Under the pieces are notes generated by a model. The model worked only from the letters and a program-made list of their open reading frames with translations. It had not been told where the DNA came from and searched no databases. Below are positions 50,773 through 59,620 of a stretch of DNA of 64,000 nt, piece after piece (within the stretch, counting starts at the first letter, position 1; each line of letters opens with the position of its first letter). Source of the stretch: DATAQC01 sp038238185 (GTDB lineage Bacteria; Actinomycetota; Acidimicrobiia; Acidimicrobiales; AC-14); NCBI GenBank assembly GCA_038238185.1, contig JBBRXY010000003.1, forward strand, positions 15,276 to 79,275, given 5' to 3'. A program made the translations under genes and the position numbers.

Positions 50773-50812
50773 TTGCCGTTGTCCGTTCACACAACGGCAA
50801 CAGACGGAACAC
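50773..50812. promoter_or_regulatory. Inverted-repeat operator upstream of nirB
   Basis: TTGCCGTTGT (50773-50782) and ACAACGGCAA (50791-50800) are a perfect ten-base inverted repeat with an eight-base centre, 34 bases before the nirB start. The same stretch holds TTCAC-n6-GCAAC, a partial match to the GlnR box gTnAC-n6-GaAAC. It lies between the NnaR-type gene and nirB and is the best candidate for their shared control site. Confidence 0.5.
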
Positions 50813-50834
50813 ACCCGCTCGGTTGAATGGGTGC

Positions 50835-53504
50835 ATGAGCCCACCGACCGAGCCGGGTTTCGCCTCCGGAGCGCGAAGGACCCTGATCGTCGTCGGCAAC
50901 GGCATGGTCGGTCACAAGCTGCTCGAAGTGCTCGCCGAGCGAGGGGCGACAGCCGAGTGGGACATCGTCACCTTCTGCGAGGAGCCCCGGCTCGCCTACG
51001 ACCGGGTGGGCCTGAGCACGTTCTTCTCCGGAGCCACGGCCGAGGATCTGTCGTTGGTGGCCCCCGGGTTCTTCGACCAGGTCGGCCTCACCGTTCACGT
51101 GGGAGACGCCGTTGCATCCATCGACACGTGCACGGCCGAGGTGGTGTCCACCAAGGGCGTCCGTATCGCCTACGACGCCCTGGTCATGGCCACGGGCTCG
51201 TACCCGTTCGTCCCGCCCGTGCCCGGCCGTGAGGCCGCGGGCTGCTACGTCTACCGCACCATCGACGACCTCGAAGCCATCGCCGCCTACGCCGTCGACG
51301 CCAAGGTGGGTTCGGTCGTGGGTGGCGGCCTCCTGGGCCTCGAGGCGGCCAACGCCCTGAGGAGCCTCGGCCTCGAGACCCACGTGGTGGAGTTCGCCCC
51401 CCGGCTGATGCCCGTCCAGATCGACGATGGAGGGGGGACGGCGCTGCGCCGGCGTATCGAGGATCTCGGCGTCACCGTCCACACGGCCACGGCCACCGGC
51501 GAGATCATTGCCGACGACGACGGCCGGGTGTCGGCCATGCGCTTCGCCGCCCAGGCCGATGTGCAGCCCGACGACCTGGCCACAGACCTGGTCGTGTTCT
51601 CGGCGGGCATCCGTCCCCGCGACGATCTGGCTCGGGCCGCAGGCCTCGAAGTCGGCGAGCGAGGCGGCATCATCGTCGACGACGCCTGCCGCACCTCCGA
51701 CCCCCGCATCTTCGCCATCGGCGAGTGTGCCGTCGCCGCCGGCCGGGTGTGGGGCCTGGTCGCGCCCGGCTACCAGATGGCTCGCGTGGTGGCCGACCGG
51801 ATCCTGGGCGGCGATGCCACCTTCGGCGGAGCCGACATGTCTACCAAGCTCAAGCTGATGGGCATCGACGTCGCCAGCTTCGGCGACGCCTTCGCCACCT
51901 ACCCGGGCGCCGAGGCCATCACCTTCGCCGACCCGGTGACGAACGTCTACAAGCGGCTGGTGGTGGGACCCCCGCCCCTGGGCCCGAGCGGACCCTTGAG
52001 CGGGGTGGCCGCTTCCGACAAGCCGGGGGCGACGCCGATCCGCCCCCTGGTGGGCGGGATCCTCGTCGGCGACGCGTCGCTCTACCAGACCCTCGTCCAG
52101 ATGACCCGGGGCGAGATGCCCACGCCCGCCCACATCGAGGAGCTCATCTTTCCGGCCGCGGCCAACGGCACGGCGGCGACGGTGGGCGTGGGCGCCCTCG
52201 CCGCTACGGCCACGGTGTGCTCGTGCAACACCGTGACCAAGGGAGCCATCTGCGACGCCATCGCCGCCGACGGTCTCACCGACGTGGGCGCCATCAAGGC
52301 GTGCACCAAGGCCGGCACCGGCTGCGGTGGCTGCGTGCCCCTCGTCACCGAGCTCCTTCGCGACGAGCTCAAGAAGGCCGGCATCGAGGTGGGCAACAAC
52401 CTGTGCGAGCACTTCGCCTACTCCCGCCAGGAGCTGTTCGACATCGTGCGGATCCACCACATCGACACGTTCTCCGAGCTCCTCGCCGCCCATGGCAGCG
52501 GTCGGGGTTGCGAGATCTGCAAGCCGGCGGTGGCGTCGATGCTCGCGTCGCTGGGCAACGGCTACATCCTCAAGGCCGAGCAGGCCGCCCTGCAGGACAC
52601 AAACGATCACTTCTTGGCCAACCTGCAGCGCGACGGCACCTACTCGGTGGTACCCCGCGTGCCGGGCGGCGAGATCACCCCCGACCAGCTCATCGCCATC
52701 GGCAACATCGCCAAGGAGTTCGGGCTTTACACCAAGATCACCGGCGCCCAGCGCATCGACCTGTTCGGCGCCCGCGTCGACCAGCTCCCCCTGATCTGGC
52801 GCCAACTGGTCGACGTGGGCATGGAATCCGGGCACGCCTACGGCAAGGCCCTGCGAACGGTGAAGTCTTGCGTCGGCAAGACCTGGTGTCGCTTCGGCGT
52901 GCAGGACTCGACCACCCTGGCCATCGACCTGGAGCTGCGGTACCGGGGCCTGCGGGCCCCCCACAAGATCAAAGGAGCCGTGTCCGGCTGCACTCGTGAG
53001 TGCGCCGAGGCCCAGAGCAAGGACTTCGGGGTCATCGCCACCGAGCAGGGCTGGAACGTGTTCGTGTGCGGCAACGGCGGGATGAAGCCCCAGCACGGCG
53101 TTCTTCTCGCCGCCGATGTCGACACCGAGACGGTCTTCCGTTACCTGGACCGGTTCCTCATGTTCTACGTCCGCACGGCCGACCGCCTGGAACGCACCGC
53201 GGTGTGGCTCAACAAGCTCGACGGTGGCATCGACTACCTGCGTAGCGTCGTCATCGACGACGCCCTCGGGGTGTGCGCCGACCTCGAGGCCGACATGGCC
53301 CATCACGTGGCCACCTACGAGTGCGAGTGGAAGGCCACCATCGACGACCCCGAGCGGGTGGCCCGCTTCCGCACCTTCGTCAACTCCGACGACGACGACC
53401 CCAACGTGGTCTTCGTCCCCGAGCGCAACCAGCACCGGCCCGCCTACCTGCACGAGAAGCCCAATCCTGCATTGACATCGAGCACGCAGAAAGGACCGTC
53501 ATGA
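50835..53504 (+). CDS. nirB: NAD(P)H-dependent nitrite reductase, large subunit
   Basis: 889 residues. The FAD/NADH module (LIVVGNGMVGHKLLEVL, VVGGGLLGLEAANAL, IFAIGECA) is followed by a BFD [2Fe-2S] domain (CSCNTVTKGAICD...TGCGGCVPLV), and the siroheme/[4Fe-4S] half ending with GCTRECAEAQSKDFGVIATEQGWNVFVCGNGG. It reduces nitrite to ammonium. The ATG at 50835 is preferred; TTGAAT ends six bases before it, so the start may be leaderless. Overlaps nirD by four bases. Confidence 0.95.
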   Translation: MSPPTEPGFASGARRTLIVVGNGMVGHKLLEVLAERGATAEWDIVTFCEEPRLAYDRVGLSTFFSGATAEDLSLVAPGFFDQVGLTVHVGDAVASIDTCTAEVVSTKGVRIAYDALVMATGSYPFVPPVPGREAAGCYVYRTIDDLEAIAAYAVDAKVGSVVGGGLLGLEAANALRSLGLETHVVEFAPRLMPVQIDDGGGTALRRRIEDLGVTVHTATATGEIIADDDGRVSAMRFAAQADVQPDDLATDLVVFSAGIRPRDDLARAAGLEVGERGGIIVDDACRTSDPRIFAIGECAVAAGRVWGLVAPGYQMARVVADRILGGDATFGGADMSTKLKLMGIDVASFGDAFATYPGAEAITFADPVTNVYKRLVVGPPPLGPSGPLSGVAASDKPGATPIRPLVGGILVGDASLYQTLVQMTRGEMPTPAHIEELIFPAAANGTAATVGVGALAATATVCSCNTVTKGAICDAIAADGLTDVGAIKACTKAGTGCGGCVPLVTELLRDELKKAGIEVGNNLCEHFAYSRQELFDIVRIHHIDTFSELLAAHGSGRGCEICKPAVASMLASLGNGYILKAEQAALQDTNDHFLANLQRDGTYSVVPRVPGGEITPDQLIAIGNIAKEFGLYTKITGAQRIDLFGARVDQLPLIWRQLVDVGMESGHAYGKALRTVKSCVGKTWCRFGVQDSTTLAIDLELRYRGLRAPHKIKGAVSGCTRECAEAQSKDFGVIATEQGWNVFVCGNGGMKPQHGVLLAADVDTETVFRYLDRFLMFYVRTADRLERTAVWLNKLDGGIDYLRSVVIDDALGVCADLEADMAHHVATYECEWKATIDDPERVARFRTFVNSDDDDPNVVFVPERNQHRPAYLHEKPNPALTSSTQKGPS

Positions 53505-53890
53505 CACTCACCGTCGACGCCCCCACTCGAAGCTGGATCGACATCTGCCCCCTCGACCAGCTCATCGTCGACCGCGGCGTCGCCGCCAAGGTCGGAGCAA
53601 ACCAGGTCGCCGTCTTCCGAGTGGACCACTGCGACGAGGGCGCCTCGACTCCCGCCGACGAGTCCGACCTGCTGTACGCCCTGTCCAACTACGACCCATT
53701 CTCCATGGCCAACGTGTTGTCGCGCGGCATCGTGGGTTGCAAGGACGGCCGTCTCAAGGTGGCCTCGCCCGTGTACAAGCAGAGCTTCGACCTCACCACC
53801 GGCCAGTGCCTCGACAACCCCGAGGTCTCGGTGCCCACCTTTGAGGTGCGCGTGCTCGACGGCCACGTGCAAGTGGCGCTGCCCTCGTGA
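53501..53890 (+). CDS. nirD: Nitrite reductase small subunit
   Basis: 129 residues. The Rieske-like NirD fold with ALSNYDPFSMANVLSRGIVG and the ending VPTFEVRVLDGHVQVAL is typical; like NirD proteins generally it lacks the Rieske cluster ligands. It stabilises NirB. Its ATG overlaps the nirB stop and its stop overlaps the GTG of the next gene, so translation is coupled on both sides. Confidence 0.92.
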   Translation: MTLTVDAPTRSWIDICPLDQLIVDRGVAAKVGANQVAVFRVDHCDEGASTPADESDLLYALSNYDPFSMANVLSRGIVGCKDGRLKVASPVYKQSFDLTTGQCLDNPEVSVPTFEVRVLDGHVQVALPS

Positions 53891-55506
53891 CCCTCGTCTC
53901 CGAGGCCGTCACTCCTGAACCGGGTAGCTCTGAGGCCGGCACCTCACAACCGGTCGCCTTCACTCCAACACGGCGCCGTCCCGTCCACGGGGTCACCGAG
54001 CGCGGGCCCGACCTCCTCCCCCTCCAGGCGGGCGAGCAGTACCGGTTCAGCTTCGCCATGGACGCCTGTGTGGGCTGCCACTCCTGCGAGGTGGCCTGCG
54101 CCGAACAGAACGACACGCCGGTCGACCAGGCCTGGCGCCGGGTCGGCGAGCTCGAGGGCGGCGAGTTCCCCGACACCCGGCGGTTCAGCCTGTCGATGGC
54201 CTGCAACCACTGCGTCGATCCCACCTGCCTGTCGGGCTGCCCGTCCAACGCCTACGAGAAGCTCGGCAACGGGATCGTCGCCCATCACCCCGACGACTGC
54301 ATCGGCTGCCAGTACTGCATCTGGAACTGCCCCTACGAGGTGCCCGTCTTCAACCCGATCAAGAAGATCGTGTCGAAGTGCGACATGTGCCGACCGCGCA
54401 TCGAAGAGGGCCAGAGCCCGGCGTGCGTCCTGGCCTGCCCCACCCACGCCATCGGCGTGGAGAAGGTCGACGTGGCCGCCTGGCGGGCCGACCACGAGTC
54501 GGCCGACGCTCCCGGGCTCCCGCCCGCCGACATCACGCTGTCCACCACCCGCATCTCGCTGCCCCCCGACGTACCCGCCGACACCAGGCCGGCCAACGAG
54601 CATCGCGTCCGGCCCGAAGACCCCCACTGGCCACTCGTCGTTCTCACCCTGCTCACCCAGCTCTCACTCGGCACCGTCGCCACGACGGTGGTCCTGGAAA
54701 TGACCGGGGCCACCACCGCGGTCTCCCAGGGCCATGGAGACGGGGGGTTGGCCGGGCCGGCGGTCGGTGCCTTCCTGGCCGGCTTCGTGGCCCTCGCCGC
54801 GTCGCTGCTGCACCTGGGCCGCCCGAGTCGGGCCCTCAAGGCTCTGCGCAACCTGCGCACGTCGTGGCTGAGTCGCGAGGTGGCCCTCTTCTCCGCCTTC
54901 TCGGTCCTGTCGTTCGGCTATGCCGCCTCCCTGGCCGCGTCGAGCTGGAACGGGGGAGCACTCACGTCAGTGTTGGGGGTCGTCGCCGTGCTCGTGGGCG
55001 TGGCCGGCGTGTATGCCAGTGCCCGGCTGTACCTCGTGCCGGCAAGACCGGTGTGGAACTCCCGCCGGACACCTGCCGCCTTCTTTGCCACCGCAGTTTC
55101 CACCGGCCCCCTCGTGGCGCTGCTCTGTCTCGACCGCACCAGGGTCCGGCCCAGCGCGGTTGCCATGTTGATCGTCGTCGCCGCCCTCGGGACGATTGCC
55201 CAACTCGGCGTGCAGGCCCGCCTGCTCGCCGTCGTGCGCAGTCGCCAGGATCATCAGCATCAGGGCACCGCCCAACTCCTCGATGGCGAGTTGCACGGTT
55301 CGTTCCGCGGCCGGATCGCCGTCTCCGTCGTCGGACTCTGCCTGTTGGCCTCGGCCGCCACGGTGCCGCTGGGCGGAGCTGCCGCCGGCGGCCGCCTGGC
55401 CACTGCGCTCGTCGTGATCGTCCTGGGCGAGCTGGCCGGGCGCTACCTCTTCTACGTCAGCGTCGTGCCCTACCGGATGGCAGACGGCTTCTTCGGGAGC
55501 CGATAG
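53887..55506 (+). CDS. DmsB-DmsC-like fusion: four-cluster ferredoxin plus membrane anchor
   Basis: 539 residues. The first 210 hold four iron-sulfur motifs (CVGCHSCEVAC, CNHCVDPTCLSGCP, CIGCQYCIWNCPYE, CDMCRPRIEEGQSPACVLACP), as in DmsB. A linker leads to an anchor domain of eight or so helices starting LVVLTLLTQLSLGTVATTVV, the DmsC pattern. In DMSO-reductase complexes these parts pass electrons between the quinone pool and a molybdenum subunit. Here they are fused and inserted between nirD and the nitrate reductase gene with overlapping codons, which implies quinol supply to nitrate reduction. Confidence 0.88.
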   Translation: MTLVSEAVTPEPGSSEAGTSQPVAFTPTRRRPVHGVTERGPDLLPLQAGEQYRFSFAMDACVGCHSCEVACAEQNDTPVDQAWRRVGELEGGEFPDTRRFSLSMACNHCVDPTCLSGCPSNAYEKLGNGIVAHHPDDCIGCQYCIWNCPYEVPVFNPIKKIVSKCDMCRPRIEEGQSPACVLACPTHAIGVEKVDVAAWRADHESADAPGLPPADITLSTTRISLPPDVPADTRPANEHRVRPEDPHWPLVVLTLLTQLSLGTVATTVVLEMTGATTAVSQGHGDGGLAGPAVGAFLAGFVALAASLLHLGRPSRALKALRNLRTSWLSREVALFSAFSVLSFGYAASLAASSWNGGALTSVLGVVAVLVGVAGVYASARLYLVPARPVWNSRRTPAAFFATAVSTGPLVALLCLDRTRVRPSAVAMLIVVAALGTIAQLGVQARLLAVVRSRQDHQHQGTAQLLDGELHGSFRGRIAVSVVGLCLLASAATVPLGGAAAGGRLATALVVIVLGELAGRYLFYVSVVPYRMADGFFGSR

Positions 55507-57701
55507 TGCCGCCCCGATCCAAGGGGAACGGCGTGGCTGCGTTCCTGGGCCTGGGCACTCGGGCCGACGACGCCGAGTACGAGTCCGACGAGCGCGGCGG
55601 GGTCATGAACGCGTCACGCCGCCCCGACGAATGGGTGCGCACCACCTGCGGGTACTGCGCCGTCGGCTGCGGGATGCTGGTCGGTGTCCGTGACAACAAG
55701 GCCGTGAGTGTGATGGGCGATCCCGACCATCCCGTCAACCGCGGCCGCCTCTGCCCGAAAGGGCTTTCGGAGCACCACACCCTGGGCGCCGACGGTCGGC
55801 TCACGGCGCCGGCGATACGCAGCGCCGACGGCAACCAGGAGCGGGCCACGTGGGGCGAGGCGGTGGACTCGGTCGTCGGCGGCTTCCGCGGCATCCTGCG
55901 CGAGCACGGCCCCGATTCGGTGGCCGTGTTGTCCACTGGCCAGCTGGTCACCGAGGAGTTCTACGCCCTGGGCAAGCTGGCTCGGCTGGGCTTCGGACTG
56001 CGCCACTACGACGGCAACACCACCCTGTGCATGTCGAGCGCGGTCTCGGGCTACAAGGCCAGCTTCGGCAGCGACGGACCGCCGGGCGCCTACGAGGACC
56101 TCGAGACGGCCGACTGCATCATGCTGGTCGGTGCGAACATCGCCGACAACCACCCCCTGCTGGCGCCCCGGGTGATGGCCAACGACGAGGCCACGCTCAT
56201 CGTGGTCGACCCCAGGGTGACCAAGACGGCCACGGTGGCCGACATCCACCTGGCCGTACGGCCTCGCACCGACATCACCCTGCTCAACGGCATGCTCAAG
56301 CTGCTGATCGACGAGGACCTGGTCGACCACGACTACGTGGCCGCCCACACCGAAGGCTTCGCCGAGCTGGCCGCCCACGTGGCGTCCTACGACCTCGACC
56401 GGGTAGCCGCCGAGTGCGGGGTCGATGGTGGAGCCATCCGCCGGGCAACCCTGGCCTTCGGCCGGGCCGAGCGAGCTTTCATCGGGTGGACCATGGGTGT
56501 GAACCACTCGGTGCAGGGCACCCAGACGGTGACCCTGCTGAACACCCTCTGCCTCGTCACCGGCAACATCGGACGGGCCGGCGCGGCGCCGTTCTCCATC
56601 ACCGGCCAGTGCAATGCCATGGGCACCCGGGAGGCGGGCGGCACGGCCTCGCTGCCGGGCTACCGGGCATGGGACAGTCCCGCCGACCGGGCCGAGCTGG
56701 GCGAGCTGTGGGGCATCGACCCCGAACGCCTCCCGGCCGGGCGGGGCCGGGCCTACCCCGACATCATCGACGGCGTTCTCGACGGCACCATCAAAGGTCT
56801 GTGGATCATCGCTACGAACCCGCCGGTGTCGTTTCCCAATCGGGGCCGCCTGGAACGGGCCCTGGCCAACCTCGACCTCCTCGTGGTGCAGGACGGCTTC
56901 GAGACACCGACCACGGCGCTGGCCGACGTGGTGCTGCCTGCCGCCATCTGGGGCGAGAAGGACGGCACCTACACCAACGCCGAGCGGCGCGTGTCGCGCG
57001 TTCGTCGAGCCGTCGATCCGCCGGGAGAGGCTCTGGCCGACTTCGACATCTTCCTGGCCATGGCCGATGCCCTCGGCGTCCGCGACGAGATCTACCCGGG
57101 CTGGAAGGAACCCGAGGACGCCTTCGCCGAATGGTCCCGCGTGTCGGCCGGCCGTCTCTGTGACTACAGCGGCATCACCTGGGAGCGCATCGACGCCGCC
57201 GGTGGGGTGCAGTGGCCGTGCCCGACGGGCACCGAGGAGCTTGGTGGATCGCCCCGGCTCTACACCGATGGCGTGTTCCCCACTCCGTCGGGCCGGGCCC
57301 GGCTGTTGTGTGTCACCGCCGAGCCGTTCTCCGATGCCCCCAACGAGCGCTTCCCGTTCATGCTCAACACCGGTCGCACGGTCGAGCACTGGCACACCCG
57401 CACCAAGACCGGCCGCGTCGAAATCCTCGAGCGGCTGGCACCCGAGGGTTGGGTCGAGATCAACCCGGCCGATGCCACCCGCCTCGGTGTGCACCCCGGT
57501 GCCCGCGTGCGCATGCGGTCGAGACGCGGCCTGGTGGAAGGTGTGGCTGTCCGGGTGACGGCAACGGTGCGGGAGGGCGAGGTGTTCATGCCCTTTCACT
57601 ACGACGAGCTGTGCGTCAACCGCCTCACCATCGACGAGTTCGACCCGGTGTCGCGCGAACCCAACTACAAGCAGTCCGCCGTCCACATCGAGGCCATGTA
57701 G
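55506..57701 (+). CDS. nasC: Assimilatory-type molybdopterin nitrate reductase
   Basis: 731 residues. The N-terminal cluster motif CGYCAVGCGMLVG...GRLCPKG binds [4Fe-4S]. LCMSSAVSGYKASFGSDGPP supplies the cysteine that ligates molybdenum, and VMANDEATLIVVDPR, GTREAGG, and the late NTGRTVEHWHTRTKTGR are the cofactor-binding regions of the NasC/NarB branch. It reduces nitrate to nitrite for NirBD. The GTG at 55506 overlaps the previous stop (TAGTG); an ATG at 55605 would omit about 33 poorly conserved residues. No twin-arginine signal is seen, so it is cytoplasmic. Confidence 0.92.
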   Translation: MPPRSKGNGVAAFLGLGTRADDAEYESDERGGVMNASRRPDEWVRTTCGYCAVGCGMLVGVRDNKAVSVMGDPDHPVNRGRLCPKGLSEHHTLGADGRLTAPAIRSADGNQERATWGEAVDSVVGGFRGILREHGPDSVAVLSTGQLVTEEFYALGKLARLGFGLRHYDGNTTLCMSSAVSGYKASFGSDGPPGAYEDLETADCIMLVGANIADNHPLLAPRVMANDEATLIVVDPRVTKTATVADIHLAVRPRTDITLLNGMLKLLIDEDLVDHDYVAAHTEGFAELAAHVASYDLDRVAAECGVDGGAIRRATLAFGRAERAFIGWTMGVNHSVQGTQTVTLLNTLCLVTGNIGRAGAAPFSITGQCNAMGTREAGGTASLPGYRAWDSPADRAELGELWGIDPERLPAGRGRAYPDIIDGVLDGTIKGLWIIATNPPVSFPNRGRLERALANLDLLVVQDGFETPTTALADVVLPAAIWGEKDGTYTNAERRVSRVRRAVDPPGEALADFDIFLAMADALGVRDEIYPGWKEPEDAFAEWSRVSAGRLCDYSGITWERIDAAGGVQWPCPTGTEELGGSPRLYTDGVFPTPSGRARLLCVTAEPFSDAPNERFPFMLNTGRTVEHWHTRTKTGRVEILERLAPEGWVEINPADATRLGVHPGARVRMRSRRGLVEGVAVRVTATVREGEVFMPFHYDELCVNRLTIDEFDPVSREPNYKQSAVHIEAM

Positions 57702-57726
57702 GTCCCCGCGCGGGTAGTGTCCGGGC

Positions 57727-58245
57727 ATGGCGGATTGGCAAGCGGGATCAACGCCCGGCGGTGGGTTGGAACAGAGCGGGCGGGACGGCGGCGACTGGGG
57801 GATCTCGGGCTCGATCCTGCTCCTGATACCCACCGCCTGCCTCGTCGTCCTCGCCGGCGCCCTGGTCTCCGGGCTCGCCCTGGATGTCGGCGGTTTGCGG
57901 AGCGGGAGCTCGTGGGAATTGCGGGCAAAGGTGGTGGCTCTTTCAGGTGTCTTCGGCGGGGGTGCGGCTCCGGCGTTCGGCCTGGCCGGCGTGCTACTGG
58001 CCGCGCTGATCCTCGCCCGATTGGGCGGCGGCGTACCCGGGCTGGGGGCGGCCGTGTGTGTCGCGGCCGTCTGGCTGGCCGTCGTCACCGCCGTGAGCAT
58101 CGCCGTCGACGTGTCGTTCCTGACCGGTGACGAAAAGGGTATCGGTGGCACCGGCTTCATGGTCGGCTCGCTGCTGGGCGACATCGGAGCGTTGACTGTC
58201 GCCTGCGTCACGGCCGCCATAGGCGGTTTGTCGCTCAGGAACTGA
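57727..58245 (+). CDS. Membrane protein of unknown function
   Basis: 172 residues with four hydrophobic segments (about 28-52, 68-95, 100-125 and 140-165). Gly/Ala-rich with no charged motif. TAGTGT ends six bases before the ATG, so this gene very likely has its own leaderless promoter. It is inserted between nasC and the M23 peptidase. No family or function is recognised. Confidence 0.6.
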   Translation: MADWQAGSTPGGGLEQSGRDGGDWGISGSILLLIPTACLVVLAGALVSGLALDVGGLRSGSSWELRAKVVALSGVFGGGAAPAFGLAGVLLAALILARLGGGVPGLGAAVCVAAVWLAVVTAVSIAVDVSFLTGDEKGIGGTGFMVGSLLGDIGALTVACVTAAIGGLSLRN

Positions 58246-58272
58246 GGAATCTCCTACAGTCATCAGTGGTAA

Positions 58273-59379
58273 ATGACTGCACACCTTCGGCGAACCGCGC
58301 TCGCCTGGATAGTTCTCGTGATGATTCTGGCCGCTGAGCTGCCGGCCGGCGCCGCCGCGGACGGGGAAAGGACGGCGGCGCAGCGGAAGGCCAACCAGGC
58401 CGCCGGGGACCTGTCCCGGGCCGAGGCCGAGCTGGCCCGAGCCGACGAAAAGCTGGTCGTGGTGACGACGCGGGTCGGCGCCGTCGAGGCCCGTGTCGGC
58501 TCGCTGCGCGATCAGGTCGGCGGCCTGGCGATCCGGCGATACGTCTCCGGCACGGCGCCGCTGCTACGCCTCCTCCGCCTGAAGGACACCAACGAGGCCA
58601 TTCGCGCCCAGCAGTTCACCAGTGTGATCGCCGGGAACTCCGTCGACTCGCTCGGCCGGTACCGGGCGGAGCGGGAGGAGCTGGACGACCAGGTGAAGGA
58701 GCTCGAGAAGGGGCAGCGAGCCCGCGGTGATGCCGTGGAGATCCTCCGGAAGCGGCGGACCGAGGCCGCCGCCCTGGTCGACCGCCTGGCGCGCCAGGAA
58801 GAAGAACGAAAAGCCCAACTCGCCCGTGAGGAGCAGCAGCGAGTGGCGGCGCAACTCGCAGCCACGGCCAAGGCCCAACCACCGCCGGCATCCGGTCGCG
58901 CACCGGATGCACCCGCCGTACCCGCCGCACCGCTCGGCGCTTCGGCCCCCCGGGCGCCCCAGGCGCCCCAGGCGCCCCCATCAGTGGCGGGCGACGGATG
59001 GGTCTGCCCGGTGGCGGGTCCACACGCGTTCAGCAACGACTACGGGGCCCCGCGTGGCGGCGGTCGGAGCCACGAGGGCAACGACATCCTTGCGCCACGG
59101 GGCACACCGGTCGTGGCCAACGTGTCCGGCGTCGTCGAACAGCACGACAACGGGCTCGGTGGTCACGCGTACTTCCTGTCGGGCAACGACGGGAACAGCT
59201 ACTACGGCGCCCACCTCGACTCCTACGGCGCCAGCGGCCAGGTCAGCGCCGGAACGGTGATCGGTACCGTCGGCGACTCGGGCGATGCCCAGGGTGGCCC
59301 CACCCACCTCCATTTCGAGATTCATCCCGGAGGCAACGGCAACATCAATCCGTACCCGACCCTGACGCGCTATTGCTGA
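58273..59379 (+). CDS. M23-family peptidase with coiled-coil N-terminus
   Basis: 368 residues. A signal peptide (residues 1-28) is followed by a long coiled coil (about 35-195, LSRAEAELARADEKL..., REELDDQVKELEKGQ), a Pro/Ala-rich linker, and the LytM domain with HEGND (H267, D271) and HLHFE (H345, H347). This is the EnvC/NlpD-like layout of cell-wall hydrolases or their activators, but with zinc ligands present. The catalytic domain resembles that of the protein at 3999-5171. TACAGT lies 12 bases upstream of the ATG. Confidence 0.87.
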   Translation: MTAHLRRTALAWIVLVMILAAELPAGAAADGERTAAQRKANQAAGDLSRAEAELARADEKLVVVTTRVGAVEARVGSLRDQVGGLAIRRYVSGTAPLLRLLRLKDTNEAIRAQQFTSVIAGNSVDSLGRYRAEREELDDQVKELEKGQRARGDAVEILRKRRTEAAALVDRLARQEEERKAQLAREEQQRVAAQLAATAKAQPPPASGRAPDAPAVPAAPLGASAPRAPQAPQAPPSVAGDGWVCPVAGPHAFSNDYGAPRGGGRSHEGNDILAPRGTPVVANVSGVVEQHDNGLGGHAYFLSGNDGNSYYGAHLDSYGASGQVSAGTVIGTVGDSGDAQGGPTHLHFEIHPGGNGNINPYPTLTRYC

Positions 59380-59465
59380 ACGGGCCGGCGGAGAGAGCGG
59401 CGCCGAAGATGTCCGGCCCGTGAATGGTTGTTGGCAGGTTGCTTTCACGAGGTAGTGGCGTGCCA

Positions 59466-59481
59466 GGTACCGTTCAGGAAC
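59466..59481. promoter_or_regulatory. GlnR-box-like site upstream of narK
   Basis: GGTAC-CGTTCA-GGAAC resembles the GlnR operator gTnAC-n6-GaAAC, in the 241-base gap before narK. A comparable half-site pair lies before nirB. GlnR is the usual nitrogen regulator in actinobacteria. This is a match by eye and needs a position-weight scan. Confidence 0.35.
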
Positions 59482-59620
59482 CTCACAACGGCCTTCCACG
59501 TGGCGTGCGTGGGTCGTCACCGTTGGTTCATCGGGCGGCAACAGCGCCAACACCCTCTTCGTCTTTACTGCACCTGTGAGCCGCTCGATGTCAGCGGCGC
59601 CAGGAAAGGTGAGACGTCAA

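Noticed and set aside
50787..53453. Very long minus-strand open frame opposite nirB
   Set aside because: It is the antisense of a clear nirB gene. Its translation is His/Val/Gly-rich with no domain, as expected from GC-rich coding sequence read backwards.
54378..55505. Extension of the nitrate reductase frame 1.1 kb upstream
   Set aside because: It overlaps the DmsB-DmsC fusion out of frame and has Arg/His-rich translation. The real start is near 55506.
55614..58220. 868-codon minus-strand open frame opposite nasC
   Set aside because: Antisense of nasC and the following gene; no motifs and no plausible start signal.
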